Assembly: GCA_023621975.1 (NCBI GenBank) | Contig: JAMOAC010000130.1 | Location: forward strand, 1 to 7,502 | Reading direction: 5' to 3' | DNA: 7,502 nt | DNA from: Bacillota bacterium | GTDB lineage: Bacteria; Bacillota_A; Clostridia; Acetivibrionales; DUMB01 | Shown: positions 1 through 6,665 of the stretch, piece after piece | Layout: each line of letters opens with the position of its first letter | Position numbering within the stretch: position 1 is the first letter of the stretch | Notes under the pieces: generated by a model | Told to the model about the DNA's origin: nothing | Databases searched by the model: none | What the model saw: the letters and a program-made list of their open reading frames with translations, nothing else | Translations under genes and position numbers: made by a program

Positions 1-794
1 ATAACATTCCTATTCCAAAGACATTCGACGAACTTCTTGAAGTATGTAAGACACTTAAGAGCAAAGGATATGTACCGATTTCTATAGTTGGTAAGGATGG
101 ATGGACTCCTAACCTTCATCTGTTACAGACAATGATTATGGTTGAAGACCCTCAGGTTGCAGTTGACCTGGCAAATAACAAGACTGACTTCACCAATCCT
201 GTAGTAAGGAATGCACTTGAAAGGATCCAGAAACTGGTACAGGTAGGCGCATTTGCAGACGGTGTAACGAACATAGATTATGGTCCAGCAATGGAAATGT
301 ATACATCTGGTAAAGCTGCAATGTTAATGATGTTCTCATGGGAAGTTACGAACCTTGAAAGAGAGGCTCCTGACACAGACTTCATCGTATGGCCGACAGC
401 TAAGGAAGGAAACGACACCAATGCATCAATCCAGTACTGGGGTGCTCCATTGAGCGGATATCTGGCATCTGCAAAGACTGAAGATCCTGAATTGGCTGCC
501 AAGTTTGCAATGTTCTGCGCTACTCAGGATGCTCTGTTCTACAATATTGAAAACAAGATGCCTACTGCACTTGACACAGGTGTTGAAATTACAGATATGT
601 CTCCATTGCTCAAGAAGAGCTTGGATCAGTTTAATGCAGCCCAGCTTAAGGTTCCTTCTCTCTGGTCTGCAGTATTCAACACCAAGATGTCAGCTGAAAT
701 TGCTACACTGAACAGCAAACTGTTAACAGGACAGTTTTCACCAGATGACTATATCGCTGCTATTAATCCAGTATGGGCTGAAAACTTTAAATAA
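1..794 (+). CDS. ABC transporter sugar-binding protein, family 1 (5' partial)
   Basis: This is the C-terminal 263 residues of an extracellular solute-binding lipoprotein of the type that delivers oligosaccharides to MalF/MalG-like permeases outside the membrane. The reading frame (codons from position 3) is open to the left edge, so the signal peptide and N-terminal lobe lie outside the window. The visible part starts with PKTFDELLEVCKTLKSKGY, the usual helix of this family where the next lobe begins. It continues with YTSGKAAMLMMFSWEV (the 'G+AAM' strand typical of sugar binders) and ends in DDYIAAINPVWAENFK followed by TAA. The family is usually about 400-450 residues, so roughly 60% is present. 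Codon use (AAG, CTT, GTA) is more biased than in the permeases, which fits high expression of binding proteins. The next gene encodes a permease on the same strand. The substrate cannot be read from the sequence; the GH4 gene downstream suggests an oligosaccharide or uronide. Confidence 0.93.
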   Translation, partial: NIPIPKTFDELLEVCKTLKSKGYVPISIVGKDGWTPNLHLLQTMIMVEDPQVAVDLANNKTDFTNPVVRNALERIQKLVQVGAFADGVTNIDYGPAMEMYTSGKAAMLMMFSWEVTNLEREAPDTDFIVWPTAKEGNDTNASIQYWGAPLSGYLASAKTEDPELAAKFAMFCATQDALFYNIENKMPTALDTGVEITDMSPLLKKSLDQFNAAQLKVPSLWSAVFNTKMSAEIATLNSKLLTGQFSPDDYIAAINPVWAENFK

Positions 795-838
795 TTATTA
801 AATCAACATTAGCATAAAATTAAGAATATAAAAACAAT

Positions 839-874
839 AACATCCCTATATGGCAAAGGCCATATAGGGATGTT
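839..874 (+). promoter_or_regulatory. Intercistronic stem-loop between binding protein and permease genes
   Basis: A perfect 16-bp inverted repeat (839-854 with 859-874) closes a 4-nt loop, AAAG, at 855-858. There is no T-run after the right arm, so it is not a canonical intrinsic terminator. Stable hairpins at this place in sugar ABC operons are known to protect the upstream mRNA from 3' exonucleases and to reduce read-through. That gives more binding protein than permease. The role here is inferred from position and shape. Confidence 0.75.
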
Positions 875-894
875 ACTGATTAACAGGTGATAGT

Positions 895-1779
895 ATGGAC
901 AAGATTTACGGCAACAAATTAGCAATATTTTTATTCTCATTTCCTACGTTATTATTATTTACAGTATTTGTAATATACCCGATTTTTCCTGAAATTGTCA
1001 TAAGCTTTCAAAACAACGATGGATTCAAAAACATGGGTTATGTAGGATTTCAGAACTATTCAAATGCTCTGCGTGACCCGGTTTTTTGGGAGGCAAACAA
1101 AAATACATTTATTATTGTGATAATTTCTACAGTAATTGCATTGCCTATATCGTTGGCTCTTGCACTAATAATGGATAGGCAGAGTGAATCCGTAAGACGA
1201 TTTTTTAAGTTCAGCAGTGTGTTTCCTGCTGTACTTTCGGTAACTGTTATTGCGCAAATGTGGGTTGCCATATACGAGCCGCAGTGGGGGCTTCTTAATG
1301 GCATCTTAAGGGCAGTTGGACTGGATAAACTGACACTGGCATGGCTGTCTGACGAAAGGACAGTGGTTTTAGCAATAGCAGTAGCCTTTTTGTGGCAATA
1401 CATTGGGTTGAATGCCTTGCTTTTTTATACGGGTATTAAGGCTATTCCAAAGACTTATTACGAAGCAGCGTTAATTGACGGCGCAGGGTTTATTAAATCC
1501 AGTATAAAAGTTACGATCCCACTTTTGAGAGAAACGATTAAGTATTTGCTGACAATCTCCATACTCGGATGTATGGGCCAGTTTGCCCATGTAAGAATCA
1601 TGACAGCCGGAGGCCCCGGAACTGCTTCAAGGACCGTGATTTACCATTTGTATTATAAGGCATTTTCAGCATCTGATTTTGGTCAGGCCTGCGCGATTGC
1701 AGTAATATTTATAATCGAATGCCTGATAATAACATTCTTTATAAACAGATACGTGGCAAGAGAGAAAATAGAGTTTTAG
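895..1779 (+). CDS. Sugar ABC transporter permease, MalF/UgpA type
   Basis: A 294-residue inner-membrane permease, the first of two that form the translocation channel for the upstream binding protein. Six hydrophobic segments are visible at about residues 9-31, 71-93, 107-127, 156-180, 212-232 and 264-284. The cytoplasmic EAA loop that docks on the ATPase is intact at residues 190-209 (EAALIDGAGFIKSSIKVTIP). The family signature MTAGGPGTASRTVIYHLY is present near residue 236. Length is normal for the family (about 290-300). The ATG at 895 is preceded by AGGTGA (885-890) at a short 4-nt spacing. The start is supported by the N-terminal pattern of a short charged tail and then the first membrane segment. 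No ATPase gene is in the window; such operons often borrow a shared MsmK/MalK-type ATPase encoded elsewhere. Confidence 0.95.
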   Translation: MDKIYGNKLAIFLFSFPTLLLFTVFVIYPIFPEIVISFQNNDGFKNMGYVGFQNYSNALRDPVFWEANKNTFIIVIISTVIALPISLALALIMDRQSESVRRFFKFSSVFPAVLSVTVIAQMWVAIYEPQWGLLNGILRAVGLDKLTLAWLSDERTVVLAIAVAFLWQYIGLNALLFYTGIKAIPKTYYEAALIDGAGFIKSSIKVTIPLLRETIKYLLTISILGCMGQFAHVRIMTAGGPGTASRTVIYHLYYKAFSASDFGQACAIAVIFIIECLIITFFINRYVAREKIEF

Positions 1780-1798
1780 ATAGGTTGGTGAAACGGCC

Positions 1799-2529
1799 AT
1801 GAAAAAATATAAGATTCTTAAAACAGTAATCAGTATTTTGATGATTTTGATAGGGATATCGTTTCTTTTTCCAATGTACTGGATAATCAATATATCGTTT
1901 AAAACAAGAAGTGAAGTGTATGATAAGTAAGCACTATCCTCATAACTGTATTTTTTGGCAGTATGTTTGCTTACTGTATCAGCAGAATGAAATGGAAATA
2001 TAAGGGGCTTGCTTTAAGTTATGTTTCATTGGGCCTGATTGTGCCCGTGCAGGTGGTAATTATACCTATACTTATAATGACACGCAGCATGGGACTAAAA
2101 GGGACTCATATGGGTCTGATATTGCCTTATTCCGCTTTTGCTCTTTCTTCATGCGTACTAATGCTTTATGCATTTTTCAGGACATTGCCAATGGAGCTTG
2201 AAGAAGCAGCCTGTATTGATGGATGCAATATCTACCAAACTTTTTTCAAGATTATACTTCCTGTAATAAAACCTGCAATTTCAACACAATGTGTTCTAAT
2301 ATTCATGAATACGTATAATGAATTCTTCCTGGCATTCATTTTGGGTGCTGAGGACAAGATCAGGCCTTTGACGGTTGGACTGCTGAATTTCTTTGTAAGC
2401 ATTGGCGTAAATCATTGGGGACAGATTGGTGCCGCAATGGTTATTACAAGCATACCTACGGTAATCGCATATGCGATTGGAAATGAGCAGATAGAAAATG
2501 CTTTAACTGCAGGTGCAATTCTTAAATAG
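1799..2529 (+). pseudogene. Sugar ABC transporter permease, MalG/UgpE type, broken by an internal deletion
   Basis: This should be the second permease of the transporter. The 5' part starts at ATG 1799 with AGGTTGGTGA (1782-1791) upstream. It encodes 43 residues including the first membrane segment and the family hallmark FPMYWIINISFKTRSEVYDK, then hits TAA at 1928-1930. The next frame opens at 1927 and continues at once with STILITVFFGSMFAYCISRM, the second or third membrane region of the same family. It runs with an intact EAA loop (EEAACIDGCNIYQTFFKIILP, coding about 2200-2262) to a normal C-terminus, LTAGAILK, and TAG at 2527-2529. About 35-40 residues usually found between these blocks are missing (typical total about 275-280; here 43 + 200). 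The deleted length must be 3n+1 to explain the frame change. Translation from ATG 1963 would give 188 residues without the first membrane helix and has no convincing ribosome binding site. A true deletion or an assembly error are both possible. Confidence 0.85.
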
Positions 2530-2576
2530 TATATTACTACTGCACAGTAAAACAGTTGAATGTACTGTAAATGATG

Positions 2577-2606
2577 TTGCATGTGCAGCTTATTGGATAA
2601 TATAAT
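2577..2606 (+). promoter_or_regulatory. Possible promoter upstream of GH4 gene
   Basis: A perfect -10 hexamer TATAAT lies at 2601-2606. A weak -35 candidate TTGCAT (3 of 6 matches to TTGACA) lies at 2577-2582 with an 18-nt spacer. It is on the right strand after the permease stop but would leave a leader of about 300 nt. In such A+T-rich DNA a TATAAT can occur by chance. Confidence 0.28.
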
Positions 2607-2630
2607 TAAAAACAATACCAAGGTAATGTA

Positions 2631-2666
2631 AGAGGGAACATACGCTTTAGAGGGAACATACGCTTG
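2631..2666. repeat. Tandem duplication, 18-nt period
   Basis: The 17-nt unit AGAGGGAACATACGCTT occurs exactly at 2631-2647 and 2649-2665. The copies are back to back in an 18-nt period; the 18th base is T in copy one and G in copy two. Confidence 0.95.
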
Positions 2667-2682
2667 GTTTTTAACAGAAAGG

Positions 2683-2698
2683 GCATAAAAGCATAAAG
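2683..2698. repeat. Tandem duplication, 8-nt period
   Basis: GCATAAAA (2683-2690) is followed directly by GCATAAAG (2691-2698), one mismatch. It is the second of five neighbouring duplications. Confidence 0.7.
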
Positions 2699-2699
2699 T

Positions 2700-2727
2700 G
2701 GTATAAGAGCATTGGTATAAAAGCATA
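2700..2727. repeat. Tandem duplication, 14-nt period
   Basis: GGTATAAGAGCATT (2700-2713) is followed directly by GGTATAAAAGCATA (2714-2727), two mismatches. It abuts the 8-nt duplication and shares its AAAGCAT core. Confidence 0.8.
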
Positions 2728-2757
2728 TTGATAAAGAGCAGATTTGAGCCTCAATAA

Positions 2758-2777
2758 AATAATACGTAATAATACGT
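2758..2777. repeat. Tandem duplication, 10-nt period
   Basis: AATAATACGT occurs twice without a gap, at 2758-2767 and 2768-2777, with no mismatch. Confidence 0.85.
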
Positions 2778-2787
2778 AAACATGGTT

Positions 2788-2806
2788 AATGTTGTAATGT
2801 TGTAAT
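2788..2806. repeat. Tandem duplication, 8-nt period
   Basis: AATGTTGT occurs at 2788-2795 and 2796-2803 and is followed by a partial third copy, AAT (2804-2806). Confidence 0.75.
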
Positions 2807-2897
2807 TATGAATAAAAAAATTCAGGGAATAAACAGTTTTTGGAATAGCAAAGAAAATAATTAATTTAATATAGAAATAAACTTATTCTTGAAAAAC

Positions 2898-2906
2898 GGA
2901 AGGGTG
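2898..2906 (+). promoter_or_regulatory. Ribosome binding site that decides the TTG start of GH4
   Basis: GGAAGGGTG at 2898-2906 lies 7 nt before TTG 2914. No ATG or GTG is available in frame nearby upstream. Starting at the next ATG downstream would remove the essential Rossmann motif, so TTG is the start. Confidence 0.75.
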
Positions 2907-2913
2907 TATATAA

Positions 2914-4401
2914 TTGGAAAAGTTTAAGGTTGCCATTATTGGAGCGGGAAGTATAGGTTTTACAAGAGAAATGGTTAAAGACCTCTTGTCCGTGCCTGAG
3001 TTCAGAACAAACATGGAACTCAGCTTTATGGACATAAGTGAGAAAAATTTGGAAATGTCAGTAAAACTGATCCAGAGAGATATCGATGCAAATAACATAG
3101 ATATCAAGATATTTGCCACAACGGACAGGAGAGAGGCGTTTAAGGACGCAAAATATGTTTTTAACTTTGTCCGTGTCGGCGGGCTGGAAGCTTTTAAATA
3201 CGACGTTGAAATTCCCCTCAAATATGGCGTGGACCAGTGTGTTGGAGACACCCTCGGGCCGGGAGGGATTATGTATGCCCAGCGGGGTATTCCTGAAGTA
3301 TTGAATTTTTGCAAGGACATCAGGGAAGTGGCCCGCCCCGATTGTATCATGCTCAATTATGCAAACCCGAATGCAATGATTACATGGGCATGCAATAAAT
3401 ATGGCAAAGTTCCAACAATAGGCCTGTGCCACGGGGTTCAGAATGGCATTAAATTAATTGCAGAGGCGCTTAACATTCCAGAGGATGAACTTGATATTGT
3501 TTGTGTCGGAATCAACCACCAAACATGGTATACTCAAATAAAGCATAAAGGAAAAGATGTGTCGGGCAGGCTGCTGGAGGCCCTGGAGAACCACCCTGTA
3601 TTCAGTAAGCAGGAGAAAGTCAGGATTGACATGATGAAAAGATTCGGATACTTCAGTACCGAATCAAACGGACATTTAAGCGAATACGTGCCATGGTACA
3701 GAAAGCGCCCGGAAGAAATTATGAACTGGATTTCCATGGACAAATGGATTAATGGTGAGACGGCAGGATATTATCGTCACTGCTATGAAACACGAAACTG
3801 GTTTGAAGAGGACTTTCCCAGATGGCTGGAAGAAGAGCCATGGAAATATCCTGATAAAAATATGGGAGTTGAGCACGGTGCTCACATAGTTGAGTCCCTG
3901 GAAACCGGCAGGCTGTACAGAGGGTATTTTAATGTGGTAAATAACGGTGTTATCAAAAACCTTCCCGATGATGCCGTGGTAGAAGTTCCAGGCTACGTTG
4001 ACGGGAACGGTATAAATATCCCTGTATATGGAGAGTTACCGTTGGGCTGTGCTGCGGTATGCAATGCAAGCATAAGCGTACAAAGACTGGCAGTTGAGGC
4101 GGCCGTTCGTGGGGATGATATGCTGCTGAGGCAGGCAATGATGATGGATCCGTTGACCGGAGCGGTATTAAATCCTCCTGAAATTTGGCAGTTGACTGAT
4201 GAAATGCTTGTAGCTGAAGAGAAATGGCTCCCGCAGTATACCCAGGCAATTGAAAGTGCCAAAAAGAGGCTGGCTTCCGGCAACCTAATTCCTACTAAAA
4301 ACTACCAGGGAGCAGCAAGGAAGAAAATAAAAACGGTTGATGAAATCAGAAAGGATGAAGAGGCTCAAAAGCAGTTAGGCCTTGTGGCACATAAGAATTA
4401 A
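2914..4401 (+). CDS. Glycoside hydrolase family 4 enzyme (NAD- and metal-dependent), CHGV type
   Basis: A complete 495-residue cytoplasmic glycosidase of the GH4 family. These enzymes cleave glycosides by a redox-assisted elimination using bound NAD and a divalent metal, usually Mn. Visible features in order are the Rossmann dinucleotide loop GAGSIGFT (residues 10-17), the hallmark QCVGDTLGPGG (108-118), NPNA (151-154), the metal-binding Cys in CHGV (172-175), the metal-binding His in GINH (199-202), and SNGHLSEYVPWY (251-262) near the catalytic tyrosine region. Length is slightly above MelA-type enzymes (about 450). In the literature as I recall it, CHSV marks alpha-galactosidases, CHEV marks alpha-galacturonidases (LplD) or alpha-glucosidases, and CHG-x marks the Thermotoga alpha-glucuronidases. 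A uronide-active enzyme is therefore a reasonable but untested guess. It follows a sugar ABC transporter on the same strand and most likely acts on the imported sugar. A strong terminator follows. Confidence 0.93.
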   Translation: MEKFKVAIIGAGSIGFTREMVKDLLSVPEFRTNMELSFMDISEKNLEMSVKLIQRDIDANNIDIKIFATTDRREAFKDAKYVFNFVRVGGLEAFKYDVEIPLKYGVDQCVGDTLGPGGIMYAQRGIPEVLNFCKDIREVARPDCIMLNYANPNAMITWACNKYGKVPTIGLCHGVQNGIKLIAEALNIPEDELDIVCVGINHQTWYTQIKHKGKDVSGRLLEALENHPVFSKQEKVRIDMMKRFGYFSTESNGHLSEYVPWYRKRPEEIMNWISMDKWINGETAGYYRHCYETRNWFEEDFPRWLEEEPWKYPDKNMGVEHGAHIVESLETGRLYRGYFNVVNNGVIKNLPDDAVVEVPGYVDGNGINIPVYGELPLGCAAVCNASISVQRLAVEAAVRGDDMLLRQAMMMDPLTGAVLNPPEIWQLTDEMLVAEEKWLPQYTQAIESAKKRLASGNLIPTKNYQGAARKKIKTVDEIRKDEEAQKQLGLVAHKN

Positions 4402-4510
4402 TTGCGTGAAGGTAGAGATTTGATTGAATTAATAAAGAAGAGAATGGCAATTAAGTGATTTATGAAAAAATAAATTAAATAATAAAGAATGAAATGATAT
4501 GAAATAAATT

Positions 4511-4551
4511 AAAAAAATTATCAGGGTTAAAATAACCCTGATAATTTTTTT
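4511..4551. terminator. Bidirectional intrinsic terminator
   Basis: A perfect 19-bp inverted repeat (4511-4529 with 4533-4551) closes a 3-nt loop AAA at 4530-4532. Its core is TCAGGGTTA/TAACCCTGA. One flank is AAAAAAA (4511-4517) and the other TTTTTTT (4545-4551), so each strand has a U-tract after the stem. It sits between the convergent GH4 and HyuA-like genes and should terminate both. Confidence 0.93.
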
Positions 4552-4592
4552 ATAATAAAGGAGCAAAGAAAGGATAAAATTTGAATATTGAA

Positions 4593-4683
4593 ATAATAGA
4601 TCGCAACAGAAAATTAGCATAATATATAAAATATAAAAAATGTGTTAGAGGGTAATTTTGCCAACTGCTGTTGCGACTATTAT
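4593..4683. repeat. Imperfect inverted repeat around the HyuA-like stop codon
   Basis: The left arm ATAATAG-A-TCGCAACAG (4593-4609) is the reverse complement of CTGTTGCGA-CTATTAT (4668-4683) apart from one bulged base. The pairing resumes inside with AAAATTA (4610-4616) and TAATTTT (4653-4659) after an 8-nt bulge. The right arm is inside the last codons of the minus-strand gene and the left arm is in its 3' untranslated region. The mRNA end could therefore fold back over the stop codon. It has no U-tract and lies upstream of the true terminator in that direction. Confidence 0.6.
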
Positions 4684-6639
4684 ATTTTTCAAAAAAACTT
4701 CAGTACCATAACCTGTCATGGCGACAACAGGATTTATTTCAGTTTTAACAATAACGTCTCCGCAAGCGCCACGATTCAGTGCTTCTTCACGGGCTAATCT
4801 TGAAGCTTCCTCGCATGCAGCGGCTGTAGCTTCTTCCAGTTCCGAGAATAAGCAGTTGTTTGAAGCACCATATATGACAAATTTATCACTCATAGGTCTT
4901 ACTTCCAATGTACAGGATGCAGAAACATTTCCTGCAACGGCGCCAACGGCATTGACAACGCCTGCATTCTCAGGAATAATGCATTTTGTGCCCAAAGCAC
5001 GGGCAACATCCGGCAGGAAAATATGAATGGGAGCTCCAACTCCTATCAGTACTGAAGAAGTAGTAAATCCGAATTTTAAGTGTTCGCTTTTTTCTCCCTG
5101 TGATATTTCCCATGCACGGTTTATAAAAGCCTTAAGTTCATTACATAAGCCAGTATCCTGGAATTCAGGCATGCTTTCTTTCAGCAAAATTCCTGCTATA
5201 TTTAAGTACAGCTTCTTTTTTATCATATAGTACACCTTGTCGCAGAGTTCCTCCACACTCATTCCGGTGCAGCTGGCCAGAAATTGTGCTGCCAGTTCTG
5301 CAGCTGTGACACAGTAACGATTGAAATCCCCTTTAATATGCATGATATCGGTCGGGGTCAGACCGCAACGCATAACAATGCCTTCCTTTTCAAGGCGGTC
5401 AACTTTAAAACTGTATATGTCCCTTCCGATGGCGGCAGCTGCTTCAGAATAAATGAGAGGACCTTTTTTCAATGCCTCACAGAATTGCTTTTCCTCTTCG
5501 GTGTACAGGGAACTGCCGCTAATATCCTTTACAAGCGTAAAGAATTCATGGAGGAGCTGGGAATGCCTTTCCTTTACTTTAAGAAGATCCTGCAATTTAG
5601 GAATAATTTCCGGCCAACGGTCAGCGGCTATGGAAATAGGAATCACACGAACTGTATCCAGAATGAGCTGCCCGTACCTGTCATAACGAACGGCACTGTC
5701 TCCGCCGAGCCCTATCGTTTCAACATAAAAACCTTTAACGAAAGTTCGCCAGTTGCCGATGTTTATTCCGTCCCTGGTTTTGACGGGCATTCCGTTTCTG
5801 ACCAGGCCTATATCCGTTGTGGTTCCGCCCATGTCAACGATAACCGCCTGATTTTCACCTGTTAAAGCGACGCCGCCGATAACACTGGCTGACGGGCCGC
5901 AAAAGATGGTCTCAACGGGATGCATTTCTGCAAATTCGTCTGACATCAGGCTCCCGTCGCTTCGCACAATTGCAATGGGGGCTGTGATATTTCTTTTCCT
6001 GAGGGCTTTTTTAATAGCTGCAAGGAATTCTTCCAACACAGGAATAAGCCGGCCGTTAAGGAGCGCGCTTGCCCCTCTCTTAATTGAATTCAGGTCGGAA
6101 AACAATTCGTGCCCGCAGACGACAGGGATATTATAATTCTTCTTAATAAGTTCTTTTGCTTCCTTTTCTAAAACAGCGCCGCTGCTCATGGCATTGAGCT
6201 GCACAATGCCTAAAGCCTCTGCATCCTTAAACCACTCTTTGCTTTCTTCCAGGAAGGCATCCCAGTCAGGTGCCTTGTTGATTTTTCCTTCAATGGTGAT
6301 CTCAGCATCTAAAAAATATATTTGGCTCATATCAGTGAGACCGCATTCTCTGCCCACCATTTCTGCGATATCCCTGTCAACACCGATAAATAAAAGCTTG
6401 GCACGTCCACCCTTGTTTTCCACACAGGCATTGGTAGCAAGCGTAGTGGACAAAGACACAATTTCAGCTTTTTGTAAAAGATTCGGATCCAGACCATCCA
6501 GCGCGTTTAATATTCCGATTGACAGGTCATCTTTTGTTGTAAGGGCTTTTGCAGCGCATAATACTTTTTTGTTGTGAAAATCGTAAATTACTGCATCCGT
6601 ATAAGTACCACCCGTGTCAATACCTATTCCTAATTTCAT
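4645..6639 (-). CDS. Hydantoinase/oxoprolinase-family (HyuA-like) ASKHA ATPase
   Basis: A 664-residue soluble protein with the two-part fold of HyuA, the subunit that uses ATP in hydantoin, oxoproline or acetone-type reactions. It has the phosphate-1 loop GIDTGGTYTDAV (residues 6-17 from the chosen start), the family block LSTTLATNACVE (about 63-74), the second phosphate loop DMGGTTTDIG (about 269-278), and GLGGDSAVRYD (about 310-320). Near the C-terminus are GVGAPIHIFLPDVARALGT and the adenosine-side motif NAVGAVAG. ATG 6645 is only 2 nt from the ribosome binding site, so I chose ATG 6639 (MKLGIGIDTGG), which gives 8 nt. The gene follows the UroD-type methyltransferase gene with 26 nt between them and is followed by a terminator. 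No HyuB gene is present downstream. The context suggests a role tied to corrinoid methyl transfer rather than hydantoin breakdown, but that is inference. I see no CxxC cluster that would suggest an iron-sulfur activase. Confidence 0.88.
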   Translation of the reverse strand: MKLGIGIDTGGTYTDAVIYDFHNKKVLCAAKALTTKDDLSIGILNALDGLDPNLLQKAEIVSLSTTLATNACVENKGGRAKLLFIGVDRDIAEMVGRECGLTDMSQIYFLDAEITIEGKINKAPDWDAFLEESKEWFKDAEALGIVQLNAMSSGAVLEKEAKELIKKNYNIPVVCGHELFSDLNSIKRGASALLNGRLIPVLEEFLAAIKKALRKRNITAPIAIVRSDGSLMSDEFAEMHPVETIFCGPSASVIGGVALTGENQAVIVDMGGTTTDIGLVRNGMPVKTRDGINIGNWRTFVKGFYVETIGLGGDSAVRYDRYGQLILDTVRVIPISIAADRWPEIIPKLQDLLKVKERHSQLLHEFFTLVKDISGSSLYTEEEKQFCEALKKGPLIYSEAAAAIGRDIYSFKVDRLEKEGIVMRCGLTPTDIMHIKGDFNRYCVTAAELAAQFLASCTGMSVEELCDKVYYMIKKKLYLNIAGILLKESMPEFQDTGLCNELKAFINRAWEISQGEKSEHLKFGFTTSSVLIGVGAPIHIFLPDVARALGTKCIIPENAGVVNAVGAVAGNVSASCTLEVRPMSDKFVIYGASNNCLFSELEEATAAACEEASRLAREEALNRGACGDVIVKTEINPVVAMTGYGTEVFLKNIIVATAVGKITL

Positions 6640-6647
6640 AAACATAA

Positions 6648-6656
6648 CTCCCTTTT
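6648..6656 (-). promoter_or_regulatory. Ribosome binding site of the HyuA-like gene
   Basis: On the minus strand this reads AAAAGGGAG. The distance is 8 nt to ATG 6639 and 2 nt to ATG 6645, which favours the downstream ATG. It lies in the 26-nt gap after the methyltransferase stop codon, which supports co-transcription. Confidence 0.75.
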
Positions 6657-6665
6657 TTGTAAAAA

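Larger units (their letters stand above)
2530..2913. other. 384-nt non-coding spacer with micro-duplications
   Basis: No plausible gene was seen on either strand. The minus-strand open frame across 2412-2726 owes part of its length to an 18-nt (six-codon) repeat and has no family resemblance. The spacer holds a possible promoter (2577-2606), a small palindrome TACTGCACAGTA (2538-2549), five short tandem duplications between 2631 and 2806, and the ribosome binding site of the GH4 gene. I found no convincing terminator for the permease operon here, so GH4 could be read from the upstream promoter, its own promoter, or both. Confidence 0.7.

Noticed and set aside
1791..1802. TGAAACGG stretch before the second permease as a CcpA cre site
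   Set aside because: The spacing of CG relative to TGAAA is off by one and the right half-site does not match the consensus.
2538..2568. Small palindrome TACTGCACAGTA and a nearby TACTGT as a possible operator
   Set aside because: Arms of only 5-6 bp in A+T-rich DNA with no second well-spaced copy near a clear promoter. This is not enough to call a regulator site.
2412..2726. Minus-strand open frame of 104 codons with repeated AYVPS peptides
   Set aside because: It overlaps the 3' end of the permease and its repetition is caused by the 18-nt DNA duplication. It has no family resemblance and no convincing ribosome binding site.
4558..4622. AAGGAG followed by TTG at 4581 as a tiny plus-strand gene
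   Set aside because: It would encode only 13 residues directly after a terminator with no promoter, and has no support beyond the chance purine run.
5284..5865. Plus-strand open frame of 193 codons inside the HyuA-like gene
   Set aside because: It lies wholly opposite a strongly conserved ATPase gene, and its translation has no recognisable motif. It is an antisense shadow.
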